Notes: generated by a model not told the origin, from the sequence alone. 64,000 nt of DNA from Conus ventricosus (GCA_018398815.1 CM031616.1:67206816-67270815), one strand, 5' to 3'. Shown: positions 22,617 to 33,255, counted from the first letter of the stretch. A program made the numbers and translations.

Positions 22617-23263
22617 GTTTGTTTTTAACATAGTTGTGTTGTCAACACGGTCATAATTCCTGTGAGAAAAAAAAGACAAATACTCCTAGTCCGTCCATTT
22701 GTGTATTCATTGGCGGGTTTCCTTCACTTTTTCCCTTCTTTTTTTATCTTCCTTTGCTGCTTTTTTGTGCTTTTGTTGCTCCTTTACCTGCGTGTAGGAT
22801 GTCTACCCTAATGTTGCTTTTGTTTGTTTGTTTGTTGTTTCAAACAGTGTGTAACCTGTAAACAATGCTGCCGTAATCTAATGACTGGGTAGTACAATCA
22901 GAATTACTGGGATAGGCGGTTGTCAGTTTTGGTGTAGTCTATGTCAGTTGGGCCATTCACATGTTTTTTTCCCCCTGTTCCTAACATATTTTTAATTGAC
23001 AGTTCACATTCATTTGAAACTGGGTTCGATCAAACACGTGGAATGACAGATGGACTGAGGATGCTCTTGAAAAATGTCTATTTTTTAAAATATATTTTCA
23101 CAACTGTGTTAAAAACAATAGGGTAGATATTCTGACACACCATAATATATTATATCTACCCTATTGTTTTTAACATAGTTGTGTGTTGACAATACAACTA
23201 TGTTAAAAACAATAGGGTAGATATCCCGACACACCATAATATATTATATATTATGGTGTGTCA
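22617..23263. repeat. Palindrome cluster (rearranged MITE-like inverted repeats)
   Basis: Block A (ACAACTRTGTTAAAAACAAT + AGGGTAGATAT) occurs at 23,099-23,130 and 23,193-23,224, and its inverse A' at 23,150-23,184. A further partial A' lies at 22,617-22,639. Block B (CGACACACCATAATATA) follows each A, and its inverse B' is at about 23,244-23,263. The local order is A-B-A', then A-B-B'. An intact element would be expected to read A-B-B'-A'. No coding capacity is seen in the 450 bp between the outer copies. Confidence 0.8.
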
Positions 23264-23346
23264 GGAATTGTATACCTTGTCAATTTAGGGAGATGTGAAT
23301 TTAGTGTTGATTTTTCATGATTAGGCTGTGGGACTTTTATCCGAGG
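23264..23346. other. Left flank of the 34-bp satellite
   Basis: A short unique sequence ending CCGAGG. It may be diverged LINE 3' sequence, since the corresponding place in the LINE reads CAACGTGG. Confidence 0.3.
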
Positions 23347-25192
23347 TAACAGCCCTGATGTGGCCGTGTGTAATGGACTATGACAGCCCTGATGTAGCCC
23401 TGTATAATGGGCTATGACAGCCCTGATGTAGCCCTGTATAATGGGCTATGACAGCCCTGATGTAGCCCTGTATAATGGGCTATGACAGTCCTGATGTAGC
23501 CCTGTATAATGGGCTATGACAGCCCTGATGTAGCCCTGTGTAATGGGCTATGACAGGCCTGATGTAGCCCTGTATAATGGGCTATGACAGCCCTGATGTA
23601 GCCCTGTGTAATGGGCTATGACAGCCCTGATGTAGCCCTGTATAATGGGCTATGACAGCCCTGATGTAGCCCTGTATAATTGGCTATGACAGCCCTGATG
23701 TAGCCCTTTGTAATGGGCTATGAAAGCCCTGATGTAGCCCTGTGTAATGGACTATGACAGCCCTGATGTAGCCCTGTGTAATTGGCTATGACAGCCCTGA
23801 TGTAGCCCTTGTAATGGGCTATGAAAGCCCTGATGTAGCCCTGTGTAATTGGCTATGACAGCCCTGATGTAGCCCTTTGTAATGGGCTATGACAGCCCTG
23901 ACGTAGTCCTGTATAATGGGCTGTGACACCCAGATGTAGCCCTGTATAATGGGCTATGACAGCCCTGATATAACCCTGTATAATGGGCTATGACAGCCCT
24001 GATGTAGCCCTGTATAATGGGCTATGACAGGCCTGATGTAGCCCTGTATAATGGGCTGTGACACCCAGATGTAGCCCTGTATAATGGGCTATGACAGCCC
24101 TGATGTAACCCTGTATAATGGGCTATGACAGCCCTGACGTAGTCCTGTATAATGGGCTATGACAGCCCTGATGTAGCCCTGTGTAATGGGCTATGACAGC
24201 CCTGATGTAGCCCTGTATAATGGGCTATGACAGCCCTGATATAGCCCTGTATAATGGGCTATGACAGCCCTGATGTAGCCCTGTATAATGGGCTATGACA
24301 GCCCTGATGTAGCCCTGTATAATGGGCTATGACAGCCCTGATGTAGCCCTGTATAATGGGCTATGACAGCCCTGATGTAGCCCTATATAATGGACCATGA
24401 CAGGCCTGACGTAGCCCTGTGTAATGGGCTATGACAGTCCTGATGTAGTCCTGTATAATGGGCTATGACAGCCCTGATGTAGCCCTGTGTAATGGACTAT
24501 GACAGTCCTGATGTAGCCCTGTATAATGGACTATGACAGTCCTGATGTAGCCCTGTATAATGGGCTATGACAGCCCTCATGTAGCCCTGTGTAATGGGCT
24601 ATGACAGCCCTGATGTAGCCCTGTATAATGGGCTATGACAGCCCTGATGTAACCCTGTGTAATGGGCTATGACAGCCCTGATGTAGCCCTGTGTAATGGG
24701 CTATGACAGCCCTGATGTAGCCCTGTGTAATGGGCTATGACAGCCCTGATGTAGCCCTGTGTAATGGGCTATGACAGCCCTGATGTAGCCCTGTGTAATT
24801 GGCTATGACAGCCCTGATGTAGCCCTTTGTAATGGGCTATGACAGCCCTGACGTAGTCCTGTATAATGGGCTGTGACACCCAGATGTAGCCCTGTATAAT
24901 GGGCTATGACAGCCCTGATATAACCCTGTATAATGGGCTATGACAGCCCTGATGTAGCCCTGTATAATGGGCTGTGACACCCAGATGTAGCCCTGTATAA
25001 TGGGCTATGACAGCCCTGATGTAACCCTGTATAATGGGCTATGACAGCCCTGACGTAGTCCTGTATAATGGGCTATGACAGCCCTGATGTAGCCCTGTGT
25101 AATGGGCTATGACAGCCCTGATGTAGCCCTGTATAATGGGCTATGACAGCCCTGATGTAACCCTGTATAATGGGCTATGACAGCCCTGATGT
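23347..25192 (+). repeat. 34-bp satellite array, about 54 copies, LINE-derived
   Basis: The monomer is 34 bp: ACAGCCCTGATGTAGCCC, then TGTATAATGGGCTATG. Variants include TGTGTAAT, AATTGG, GGACTATG, a 33-bp form with GTGACACCCAGATG, and ATATAACCC. The first monomer reads ACAGCCCTGATGTGGCC, identical to the 3' end of the I-like LINE (17,273 on; 50,045-50,060 on minus), whereas later monomers have TGTAGCC. A multi-monomer block is repeated with a 950-bp offset (around 23,800-24,230 and 24,780-25,160). The array is non-coding. Confidence 0.97.
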
Positions 25193-25445
25193 CATGCTAG
25201 ATGGAGGGCAAGTAAAGCCTTGATGCGTGTGTGTTTGACTGGCAAGAAAAAGTTTATCATGCGTGGAAAATGTAAACAGCAAACAGAAGTTACGCAAACT
25301 AAGCTCTGAAGGTGTTGAATTACTTTGAAAACGCAAAATAGAAGGGAGAAACAGTGTTATGGGATGTATTTACAGCTTTCTTATACATTGGAGTCGAAAA
25401 CAGATACCATAGATATTCTTGGCTAAGCAGACAACATTACTAGCA
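25193..25445. other. Non-coding
   Basis: Unique sequence with nothing recognised. Confidence 0.5.
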
Positions 25446-25562
25446 CCGAGGGATTCTGGACGTTCATTTGGAGTTATGGGCCTGCAGTTTCGTCATGGGT
25501 GCAAGAGTTACCCTACTTGTTTGTTATTTACGGTTCCCTGCCTCACTTCAGATTTCCCTTCA
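25446..25562 (+). repeat. Dispersed repeat family F, copy 1
   Basis: It is similar to 35,855-35,968. Shared blocks are GGAGTTA.GGGC, GCAAGAGTTACC, CTTGTT.GTTATTTAC, GTTCCCTGCCTCA and GATTTCC. The class is unknown. Confidence 0.7.
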
Positions 25563-25824
25563 AACAAACAAATGAACAGTTTTGCATAGTTGTGGATAAG
25601 ACTCAGTGGCAAGTTCTACATTCTGGGAATACACAAAGCATGTTATTCTGATTTAGTGGACAGAATTCAGTGAATCTTCTCTTTAGACAGATAGAAGGTT
25701 TGATTCGAAAGGCTATGGATTAGAAGCTGGGTTATTTTTGTGTGTTTTTTTTCTCCAAATTATCTTTGAAATAAACTATTGTACTTTCCTGTGGGGCCCC
25801 AACTGTTAGCTTGGTCACTGCAAT
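25563..25824. other. Non-coding
   Basis: Nothing is recognised. Confidence 0.5.
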
Positions 25825-25841
25825 CACACACACACGCACAT

Positions 25842-25872
<31 letters not shown>

Positions 25873-25900
25873 CACACTTTCTCTCTTTCTCTCACTCTCT

Positions 25901-25941
<41 letters not shown>

Positions 25942-26002
25942 TTTCTCTCTCTCTTTCTCTCTCACACACACATACACACACACGTACACACACACACTTG
26001 CT

Positions 26003-26033
<31 letters not shown>

Positions 26034-26048
26034 ACACGCACACACACA
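25825..26048 (+). repeat. Compound (CA)n/(CT)n/(CG)n microsatellite
   Basis: ACGC repeats, (CA)n, two (CT)n blocks, then (CGCG)n at 26,016-26,030. The alternating CG/CA part is capable of Z-DNA. The overlapping His-Thr-Ser-Leu frames are artefacts. Confidence 0.95.
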
Positions 26049-26049
26049 A

Positions 26050-26625
26050 TCAAGTCAACAATATGGCTGACTTACATACATAAAGTCAATAAACAGTATG
26101 GCTTACTTAAAATCAAGTCAACGATATGACTGATTTAAAGGGAGTGAACAGTATGGCTTACTTGATATGAAGTCAACAATATGGCTGACTTACATCAATT
26201 CAACAGTATGGCTTACTTGAAATCAAGTCAACAATATGGCTGACTTAAATCAAGTCAATAGTATGGCTTACTTCAAATCAAGTCAACAATATGGCTGACT
26301 TAAATCAAGTCAACAGTATGGCTTACTTAAGTCAGGTCAACAATATTCTTGACAAATTAAGTCAACAGTTTGGCTTGCTTAAAATCAAGTCAACGATATG
26401 GCTGACTTAAATCATGTCAACAATGTTATTTAAAGTCAAGTCAACAATATGGCTGATTTAAAATCTAATGGACTACATAAAAACAAGATTTAAAATGGAA
26501 CCAATTCTATGAATCGCTAAAAATCGAGTAATCAACATGGATATTTAAAAGTGAAGTCAACAATATGGCTTACTTTTAATCAAGTCAGCAACACATAGCT
26601 GACTTAAAATCAAGTCAAACGAAAC
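26050..26625 (+). repeat. 27-bp minisatellite (about 20 copies, degenerate)
   Basis: The units read ATCAAGTCAACAATATGGC then TGACTTAA. Alternation with CAACAGTATGGCTTACTTAA suggests a two-monomer (about 54 bp) higher-order unit. Copies decay toward the right end after about 26,460. Confidence 0.93.
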
Positions 26626-27029
26626 CTTTTGAAAACTTCAAAATAGATTTTTGGGTTTAGTATTGTGCAATGTTACTATTTATTTGTTGGCTTTTTGCAA
26701 GGGAGGTTTCCTTCAAGGGTGTCTTGATATACTGAAGGTTTGTTTTGGGGCTTTGTTTGTGTTTTGTTGTTGTTGAAATATTCAACAGGAATACATACTT
26801 AGGTTTCTCATCTCATGTTGACGAAGAAGAATTATCGTTGTGGATTAGGATACCAAGGCATAACTAAGAGTCCTCATCTATTTCTGACACTGAGCTCTGA
26901 AGTTGAAAGTAATATTTGTGCATCATGATCTTTGTGGGTTTGAACTGTAAAGAAGGCCAATTCTAAGATCACGAAAAGACCTTCATGTGCTACGTCTTTT
27001 CATGAGTTTGAAATTCTGATGTTTGAAAT
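26626..27029. other. Non-coding
   Basis: T/G-rich, with nothing recognised. Confidence 0.5.

Positions 27030-27062
<33 letters not shown>
27030..27062 (+). repeat. Poly-G run (33 G)
   Basis: A pure G run, followed about 180 bp later by a C run, which would allow a G:C duplex or paired quadruplex/i-motif structure. Confidence 0.9.
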
Positions 27063-27064
<2 letters not shown>

Positions 27065-27243
27065 AACATGCCTGTCAGAACACAGATCTGTACTGTGTGT
27101 ATCCTGGATGTAGACGTGGGAGAAGGAATAACAGCCTGTCAGAGAACACAGTGCCATCGTGTACAGCAAGTTCCATGTGTTCAACGAACCTTTGGAAAAC
27201 CATTAATTTTGTAGTCGCTTGTCAGTTCAATCGGCTCCCACCG

Positions 27244-27264
27244 CCCCCCCCCCCCCCCCCCCCC
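27244..27264 (+). repeat. Poly-C run (21 C)
   Basis: A C run complementary to the poly-G at 27,030-27,062. Confidence 0.9.
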
Positions 27265-27361
27265 TCCACCTCCCCTTCCACTTATCATCACCTGTACCAT
27301 ATTATGCATTGTGACATCCGTATCATTGTGTGTGGCCGACTTTGTACTTTCCTCTCTTCTT

Positions 27362-27365
<4 letters not shown>

Positions 27366-27394
<29 letters not shown>
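27366..27394 (+). repeat. (GT)n microsatellite
   Basis: About 14 GT units. Confidence 0.95.
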
Positions 27395-27397
<3 letters not shown>

Positions 27398-28137
27398 AAG
27401 GTGCAAGCAGATAGAGATGAACTGAGCTGCACCAGATGAGATGAACCAGTCTGGCTTAGCAGCCCTGAAGGACGAATCTTCCTTTTTTGATACGCACAAA
27501 CTGGTGACGCCACGAGGCTTCGTGTTTAATCTCACTTTGGGGCCTTTCACAACACCTCCCCCTGGCGGCATTTGCTTCTGTACGTCATCCTTTTTTTTTT
27601 TTTTTAACAATTTCTTTATCATTTTTTTAATAGGGAAGATAAGGGGGAAGAAAAAAAGAAAAGAAGAAAAATCTTTAAGTTTTGGTACACGAACACATAG
27701 TCTGTTGTGAAGATGGTACTTGCTCTTGAAGAATGATTCTGATTGACTGTGTTACCTTTTTATTTGAGTTTCGATGAAGAGATTTTATGCTGTATATCGG
27801 TGTCTACTTTGCTATGAAACGTGTTTATGTATCCACACCCCATGTTCATACAGTCTTTGTGATTGTCTGTCTTTGAGTTGATGTGCGTCCAGGCGTAGAT
27901 TTTTGTGAAGAATGTATTTGTAGATAGGCAAACAGTCAGGTTTTCTTAGTGTGTGGTGAAGTATGAATTAAAAAAAAAAAATCTCTCTTTTTGATGTCAT
28001 CAGTCCTGAAGACGGGCTACGGCCGAAGCGTCGACGATTTTTTTTTTTTTAATATAATTTTAAATGTTCAGAACATCCCCAGGAAAATTCTTTACGATGA
28101 GCTGTCAAGAATCTTTTCTTTTTTTGAATAGGATTGT
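27395..28137. other. Non-coding; hammerhead-core-like motif near 28,006
   Basis: Poly-T and poly-A tracts occur. At 28,006-28,030 the order CTGAAGA, hairpin, GAAG recalls the hammerhead-core-like motif of the foldback elements, but it has GAAG instead of GAAA and a weak stem. No gene is supported. Confidence 0.4.
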
Positions 28138-28737
28138 GTTTGTGTAAGGTAAAGCTTGGGAGTGTCTTTGCGTAAGGTTAAGCATAAAGCTGTCTATGGC
28201 TAAGCAAGTAATGTAGTCAGAAGCATAGAACTATCAATGTCATATTTCACCTCGTCATGTTAGCGTAATGTTAAACATAGAGATGTCGATCTGAGAGTGA
28301 ACTGAGAGTTGTCAGTGTAAGGTTAAACATAGAATTGTCATTGAAGGTTAGAGTTTGTCGGTGTAAGGTTAAGCATAGAATTGTCATTGAGGGTTAGAGT
28401 TTGTCGGTGTAAGGTTAAGCATAGAATTGTCATTGAAGGTTAGAGTTTGTCGGTGTTAAGGTTAAACATAGAATTGTCATTGAAGGTTCAAGTTGTCGGG
28501 TGTAAGGTTAAACATAGAATTGTCATTGAAGGTAAGAGTTTGTCAGTGTAAGGTTAAACATAGAATTGTCATTGAAGGTTAGAGTTTGTCAGTGTAAGGT
28601 TAAGCATAGAATTGTCATTGAAGGTTAGAGTTTGTCGGTGTAAGGTTAAACATAGAATTGTCATTGAAGGTTCAAGTTTGTCGGTGGAAGGGTAAGCATA
28701 GAATTGTCATTGAAGGTTCGAGTTTGTCGGTGTAAGG
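28138..28737 (+). repeat. 46-bp minisatellite, left part
   Basis: The monomer reads AAGGTTAAACATAGAATTG, TCATTGAAGGTTAGAG, TTTGTCGGTGT (46 bp). The first few units (to about 28,290) are diverged and the rest are nearly identical. The array is interrupted at 28,738 by a transposon and resumes at 29,195. Confidence 0.95.
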
Positions 28738-28741
28738 TTAA

Positions 28742-29194
28742 CCTTCGCGGACGGTGTGGGTCCATGTGGACCCAGAAGGGTCTTTAAATGCCAATATCTC
28801 GTATATTTATAGGTATTTTTCAATGAAATTTTAGATATGCTCCAAACACACAAATTCTCTCCTTGTCCTAAAATTTCGAAAATATAGGTCAAAATTTCAA
28901 AAGGTAATTAAAGGTGACATTTTATACAGTCATCGACGCCGGTGTGGGTCCGTGTGGACCCATGGCTCGCAAAGAGGAACACTCTTTGCGGACATGGGTC
29001 CACATGGACCCACACCGTCTTCTGTGTATAGTCAAAAGCACCCGTCCGGCGAAGGTGCTTTTGACTATACACGGAAGACGGTGTGGGTCCATGTGGACCC
29101 ATGTCCGCAAAGAGTTTTCCCTCTTTGCGAGCCATGGGTCCACACGGACCCACACCGTCTTCCGTGTGTAGTCAAGAGCACCGTCCGGCGAAGG
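28742..29194. mobile_element. piggyBac-type MITE (TTAA target) in a satellite monomer
   Basis: It is 453 bp, flanked by TTAA on both sides (28,738-28,741 and 29,195-29,198). Removing the element and one TTAA restores the normal monomer TGTAAGG-TTAA-ACATAG. The terminal inverted repeats are CCTTCGCGGACGGTG (left) and CCTTCGCCGGACGGTG (right, on the opposite strand). The palindrome GTGTGGGTCCATGTGGACCC and close variants recur about five times, forming nested hairpins, especially in the right half. There is no transposase; TTAA duplication and CC-initial ends are characteristic of non-autonomous piggyBac elements. Overlapping 64-105 codon frames are palindrome artefacts. Confidence 0.9.
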
Positions 29195-29850
29195 TTAAAC
29201 ATAGAATTGTCATTGAAGGTAAGAGTTTGTTGGTGTAAGGTTAAACATAGAATTGTCATTGAAGGTTAGAGTTTGTCGGTGTCAGGTTAAGCATAGAACT
29301 GTCATTGAAGGCTAGAGTTTGTCGGTGTAAGGTTAAACATAGAATTGTCATTGAAGGTTAGAGTTTGTCGGTGTAAGGTTAAGCATAGAATTGTCATTGA
29401 AGGTTCAAGTTTGTCGGTGTAAGGTTAAACATAGAATTGTCATTGAAGGTTAGAGTTTGTCGGTGTAAGGTTAAGCATAAAATTGTCATTGAAGGTTAGA
29501 GTTTATCAGTGTAAGGTTAAACATAGAATTGTCATTGAAGGTTAGTGTTTTCGGTGTCAGGTTAAGCATAGAACTGTCATTGAAGGCTAGAGTTTGTCGG
29601 TGTAAGGTTAAACATAGAATTGTCATTGAAGGTTAGAGTTCGTTGGTGTAAGGTTAAACATAGAATTGTTATTGAAGGTAAGAGTTTGTCGGTGTAAGGT
29701 TAAACATAGAATTGTCATTGAAGGTTAGAGTTTGTCGGTGTAAGGTTCAGCATAGAATTCTCATTGAAGGTTAGAGTTTCTCAGTGTAAGGTTAAACATT
29801 GAACTGTCATTGGAGAAGGTTAGAGTTCGTTAGCGTAAGGTTAACATGGA
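29195..29850 (+). repeat. 46-bp minisatellite, right part
   Basis: It continues the array of 28,138-28,737 for about 14 more units. Variants include AAGCATAGAACTG, GGTAAGAG and a diverged last unit with TTGGAGAAGG. About 24 units are present in all. Confidence 0.95.
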
Positions 29851-29904
29851 ACTGGCATTATTTATAAGATAAAACGAAGAACTGTAATTCTAATGTTGAA
29901 TATA

Positions 29905-30205
29905 GAGTTGACCATTAGAAAATCAAACGAGTCTTATCGGAAAGGAGAAGTTTAACTGAGATTTAATTAGAGTTCAGTGACGGGAGAGAAATGATCACAT
30001 GAGATGTGACTATGAATTATTTCTCAGTTTGTAGACCTCTGCCGTTGCTTCCCCAGCACAAGCTCGGGATGGGAAGCGCCGGGTTATTTACAGCAAGGAT
30101 GGGAGGGCCGTGTGACTACTTTTTCCCATCACTAAACTGTTAACGATCTCAGTTGAACTTCCCCCTTCAAGTAAGTCTCTCGAAACTTTTCAAATGATTC
30201 ATTAT
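29905..30205. mobile_element. MITE-like element with roughly 70-85 bp inverted ends
   Basis: The left arm (around 29,920-29,995, including AAGTTTAACTGAGAT and AGTTCAGTGACGGGA) pairs imperfectly with the right arm (about 30,110-30,195, including ATCTCAGTTGAACTTCCCCC and TCCCATCACTAAAC). The centre has its own small hairpin (GGGATGGGAAGC region). The exact ends and target duplication are not clear, so the superfamily is unassigned. Confidence 0.7.
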
Positions 30206-30213
30206 TTACCGAT

Positions 30214-30662
30214 CGGTCAATCTTAGTCACATGAGAATTTATCCGCATGGAAAGCATGAGCATGATAACATATGGCCAGAACTTCACCTGCTCTCTTTTT
30301 TTCTACTGATTTGTCCATAAATGTCTTACCAAACTTTTTTTCTCCACCGTAATAAGATATCTCTAGAAAAATGGTAATATGGTTTCGCTAAAGAAATCAA
30401 CAGTTCTTCCCTTTCCTCGACAACAGTCCTATGTAAATGATTTTTTTTTAAAGTGTGCTTCAATGCTGTCTTGAGTTCAGAAATTTAAAATGTTAGCTGG
30501 TTTTGAAATAAGGCTAATGTTTGGCTTGTCTTAACACACTACTGTATACAATCGTGCAAGAATGTTTAGATACTGCTATGTCATCAACAGTCAAAGTACA
30601 CTTTGTTCAGTTAACAATGCTACTGATATCACCATGGACGTCTCATGTGACTAAGATTGACT
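30214..30662. repeat. Candidate MITE bounded by perfect 21-bp inverted repeats
   Basis: GTCAATCTTAGTCACATGAG (30,214-) is exactly inverted at about 30,641-30,662 (CTCATGTGACTAAGATTGAC). The 400 bp between them are AT-rich and non-coding. It abuts the preceding inverted-repeat element. Target duplications are not evident. Confidence 0.6.
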
Positions 30663-31554
30663 CATTGCTAAACAGTGGGTAACACAGAGTTGAACCTTGA
30701 GCTGTCGGTATAAGGAGAGGTATAGAGCTGACTGTGCTAAGTTTAAAGCTGTCTGTGTTCAGTGTAAAGCTGTCTGTGTTCAGTGTAAAACTGTCTGTGC
30801 AAGGCAGAGAATGAGCTGTTATTATGTGAGGACAGACATGCATATGATATAAGCGGTTATTGAGTTAAGCATTCCTCTGTATAAATGCCTCAATGGTGAA
30901 CAGAAGGTGAATGTTGCACCCATCATGTGTAGAAGGCATAACCTGGTACACTTGAGGCGCTTTGTTTCTGTTCAACAGTCAAGGCACGTGTGTGGGCGCC
31001 TTACACTAACACCTGACCGTAAGCTTACAGCAATGCACACTCCCATGCAGATGTAGCCTACTCATTCTTTCCCACAGCGGCGCGCATGGCACGTGTTGTC
31101 CGTCACAGAGCCAGTTCCAGCTACCGCTTCAGTAAAATTCCCACGCTGTGAAGATGCTGTTTGCCATACTTTATCGGTATGCGGGCGCTCTCTCTCTCTC
31201 TCTTCGTAGTGACCAGGGATAGTGCGACAAAGGCGCTGACCCGTTCTCATTGAAAACGCGTGAAGCAGGGATACTATAGTATTATGCATTCACTCATCAT
31301 CACAGAAATATTACAGAAATCGCATTTCCTTTTGAAACAGCCTTTCTTTCAGTAGATACTGAACTCAGAGCATTAAATACAATACATATATTTGTGAATC
31401 ATCAACAGAAGTGCCGGAAATAAAGTCAGAATGCTATGTGTGGGACTGCTGTAAGTATACGGTGCTGCTGTTAGCATAGGGCGCCCACAGTCGTTTCCCC
31501 AGACAGACTGTAGAACAATGAACGCGAGACGTCCCGTGTGTCCTTAGACGTGTT
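30663..31554. other. Non-coding
   Basis: A local repeat of CTGTCTGTGTTCAGTGTAAA lies at about 30,745-30,800 (two to three copies of a 24-bp unit). No gene is supported. Confidence 0.5.
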
Positions 31555-31592
31555 GGATATAATATATATATATATAATATATATATATATAT
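31555..31592. repeat. (TA)n microsatellite
   Basis: TATATA tracts with one interruption; self-complementary. Confidence 0.9.
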
Positions 31593-31692
31593 CTGCTTGG
31601 TTTTGTTGCACAGGAAACTGGATGAGTATGATGCTTTTTTTGGAATGGCTCTTTCGGTTGACTGGACGTTTATGTAACAAGTAGTACTTCTC

Positions 31693-31693
<1 letters not shown>

Positions 31694-31722
<29 letters not shown>
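31694..31722 (+). repeat. (GT)n microsatellite
   Basis: About 14 GT units. Confidence 0.95.
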
Positions 31723-31724
<2 letters not shown>

Positions 31725-31854
31725 TTTGTATTAGGCAGACACACACACAAAAAAGCGTGAAACATGTACATGGTGAAATAATGTGAAGTCGTAAACATGC
31801 ACAGAATTGATTAAGTTGGACACAGTGTATGTTTATGTATGTGAAGGTTAGACT

Positions 31855-32145
31855 TCTCCTCTCTCTCTCTCCCTCTCTTCTCTCTGTCCCCCCCCCCCTC
31901 TCTCTCTCTGTCTGTCTCTCCCCCCCCCCCCCTCTTTCTCTTTCTCAATTTTCCAGATGTTTATGTAACCCTTACCAACCACCCACCAGCCCCCACCCCC
32001 TCTCCGTCCCTGTGAATGGGCTTTGAAAGCTTAACACAGTAAATCATTCTCTCTCTCTATTCCCCCCCCCCCTTCTCTCTCTCTCTCTCACCTTCTGTGC
32101 CACTTCAGTGTCACTACCACCCCCCCCCCCCCCCCCCACCTCCTT
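31855..32145 (+). repeat. Pyrimidine-rich CT/C tracts
   Basis: Alternating (CT)n and C-runs (31,888-31,896, 31,921-31,931, 32,062-32,072, 32,120-32,136). It is low-complexity sequence. Confidence 0.9.
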
Positions 32146-32199
32146 CCCCATGCCGCTCATTCAGACTTCCCATTCAAATCAGGCTCTGTTTTGGTCCCT

Positions 32200-32577
32200 G
32201 TCGCAACTCTGGCACCGGCACTCCACAGGGAGCAGCCAATGATGACAAGCCATGAGGCAACCTATCAGAGGAGACACTGCGCTACCGCTGAGTCACTTCG
32301 GTGACGTTCAGTAGTACGTGTTCACTTCAGTGACGTTCAGTAGTACGTGTTCTGATTCATCGCATGCAGGACACCACCCCAGCTACTCATTTCAGGTCCA
32401 CGTTTACAGCCACATTCTGGCTTGTTCTGTCTCAGTCCTGGCACCGGCAATCCACAGGGAGCAGTCCATGACAAGTCATGAGGCAACCCACCAGAGGAGA
32501 CACTGCACTGCTGCCGAGTCACTTTGGTGGGTGTTCGGTGCTGCCTGGTCTGATCCAACATACGCAGGACACCTTGT

Positions 32578-32580
<3 letters not shown>
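32200..32580 (+). repeat. Dispersed repeat family D, two tandem copies
   Basis: Two copies (about 32,200-32,395 and 32,396-32,580) share GGCACCGGCAMTCCACAGGG, GAGGCAACC, GAGGAGACACTGC, CCGAGTCACTT and GCAGGACACC. The first copy has an internal duplication of TTCRGTGACGTTCAGTAGTA. Other copies lie at 38,870-39,010 and 55,235-55,445. The class is unknown; it may be part of a SINE or DNA element. Confidence 0.8.

Positions 32581-32581
<1 letters not shown>

Positions 32582-32615
<34 letters not shown>
32582..32615 (+). repeat. (GA)n microsatellite
   Basis: About 16 GA units directly at the end of the family D copy. Confidence 0.95.
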
Positions 32616-32616
<1 letters not shown>

Positions 32617-33214
32617 ATAGCATAGCTGTAACCAATAATATCCTGCAAATAACGTTTCTTCCATTCTCACAAAGTCCATCTTCATTGGACTGCTTAGTAG
32701 GTGATTAAAATCCGTCGCTGCTACATAACTTATCTTCTTTTCTTCTTTCAAGTTTAAAAAAAAAAAAATTTTTTTTAAAGAACCATTCATTCAAATTGCA
32801 GTGTATCGACTTCCGTCATGTATTGTCTATTTGCCCATTTTGATTTGATCAAATTGTTGCCTGTCTTGGTCTTGGGTTTTTCCCCTTAAAAAATAATGAA
32901 TAATTTAACCTTCATCCTCCATACATGTTGAGACGATTTGAACCTTGATTAGAATTGTTTAATCTGACAAGAAAAAAAAAGAATCTTTTTTCCTGCAAGA
33001 AGATATATTATAAGCTAAGCACACACTCACCTGTCTTTCATTTGTGATGGACAACACATTTTTGTATTCTGTTTCTGGAAATGTTGTTATTATTGGTCAT
33101 TATTTCAACAGAAATAGACCTTGTTTACCTATACTTTGGATTGAACAGATTCTTTTCATTATTCTGATTAAATCGATCCCCTCGACAAGTGTCATCACAC
33201 CCCTTGAAATAATG
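32616..33214. other. Non-coding
   Basis: AT-rich with a poly-A/poly-T pair at 32,755-32,777. Nothing is recognised. Confidence 0.5.
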
Positions 33215-33235
33215 CCCCCCCCCCCCCCCCCCCCC
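33215..33235 (+). repeat. Poly-C run (21 C)
   Basis: A pure C run. Confidence 0.9.
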
Positions 33236-33255
33236 TCTGACGTATTTCTAAGATG

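Noticed and set aside
23347..25192. CRISPR-like array
   Set aside because: The repeats are directly contiguous with no unique spacers, and the context is eukaryotic.
28908..29269. Gly-Pro-rich frames on both strands
   Set aside because: They are produced by the repeated GGTCCATGTGGACC palindromes in the piggyBac-type MITE and appear on both strands.
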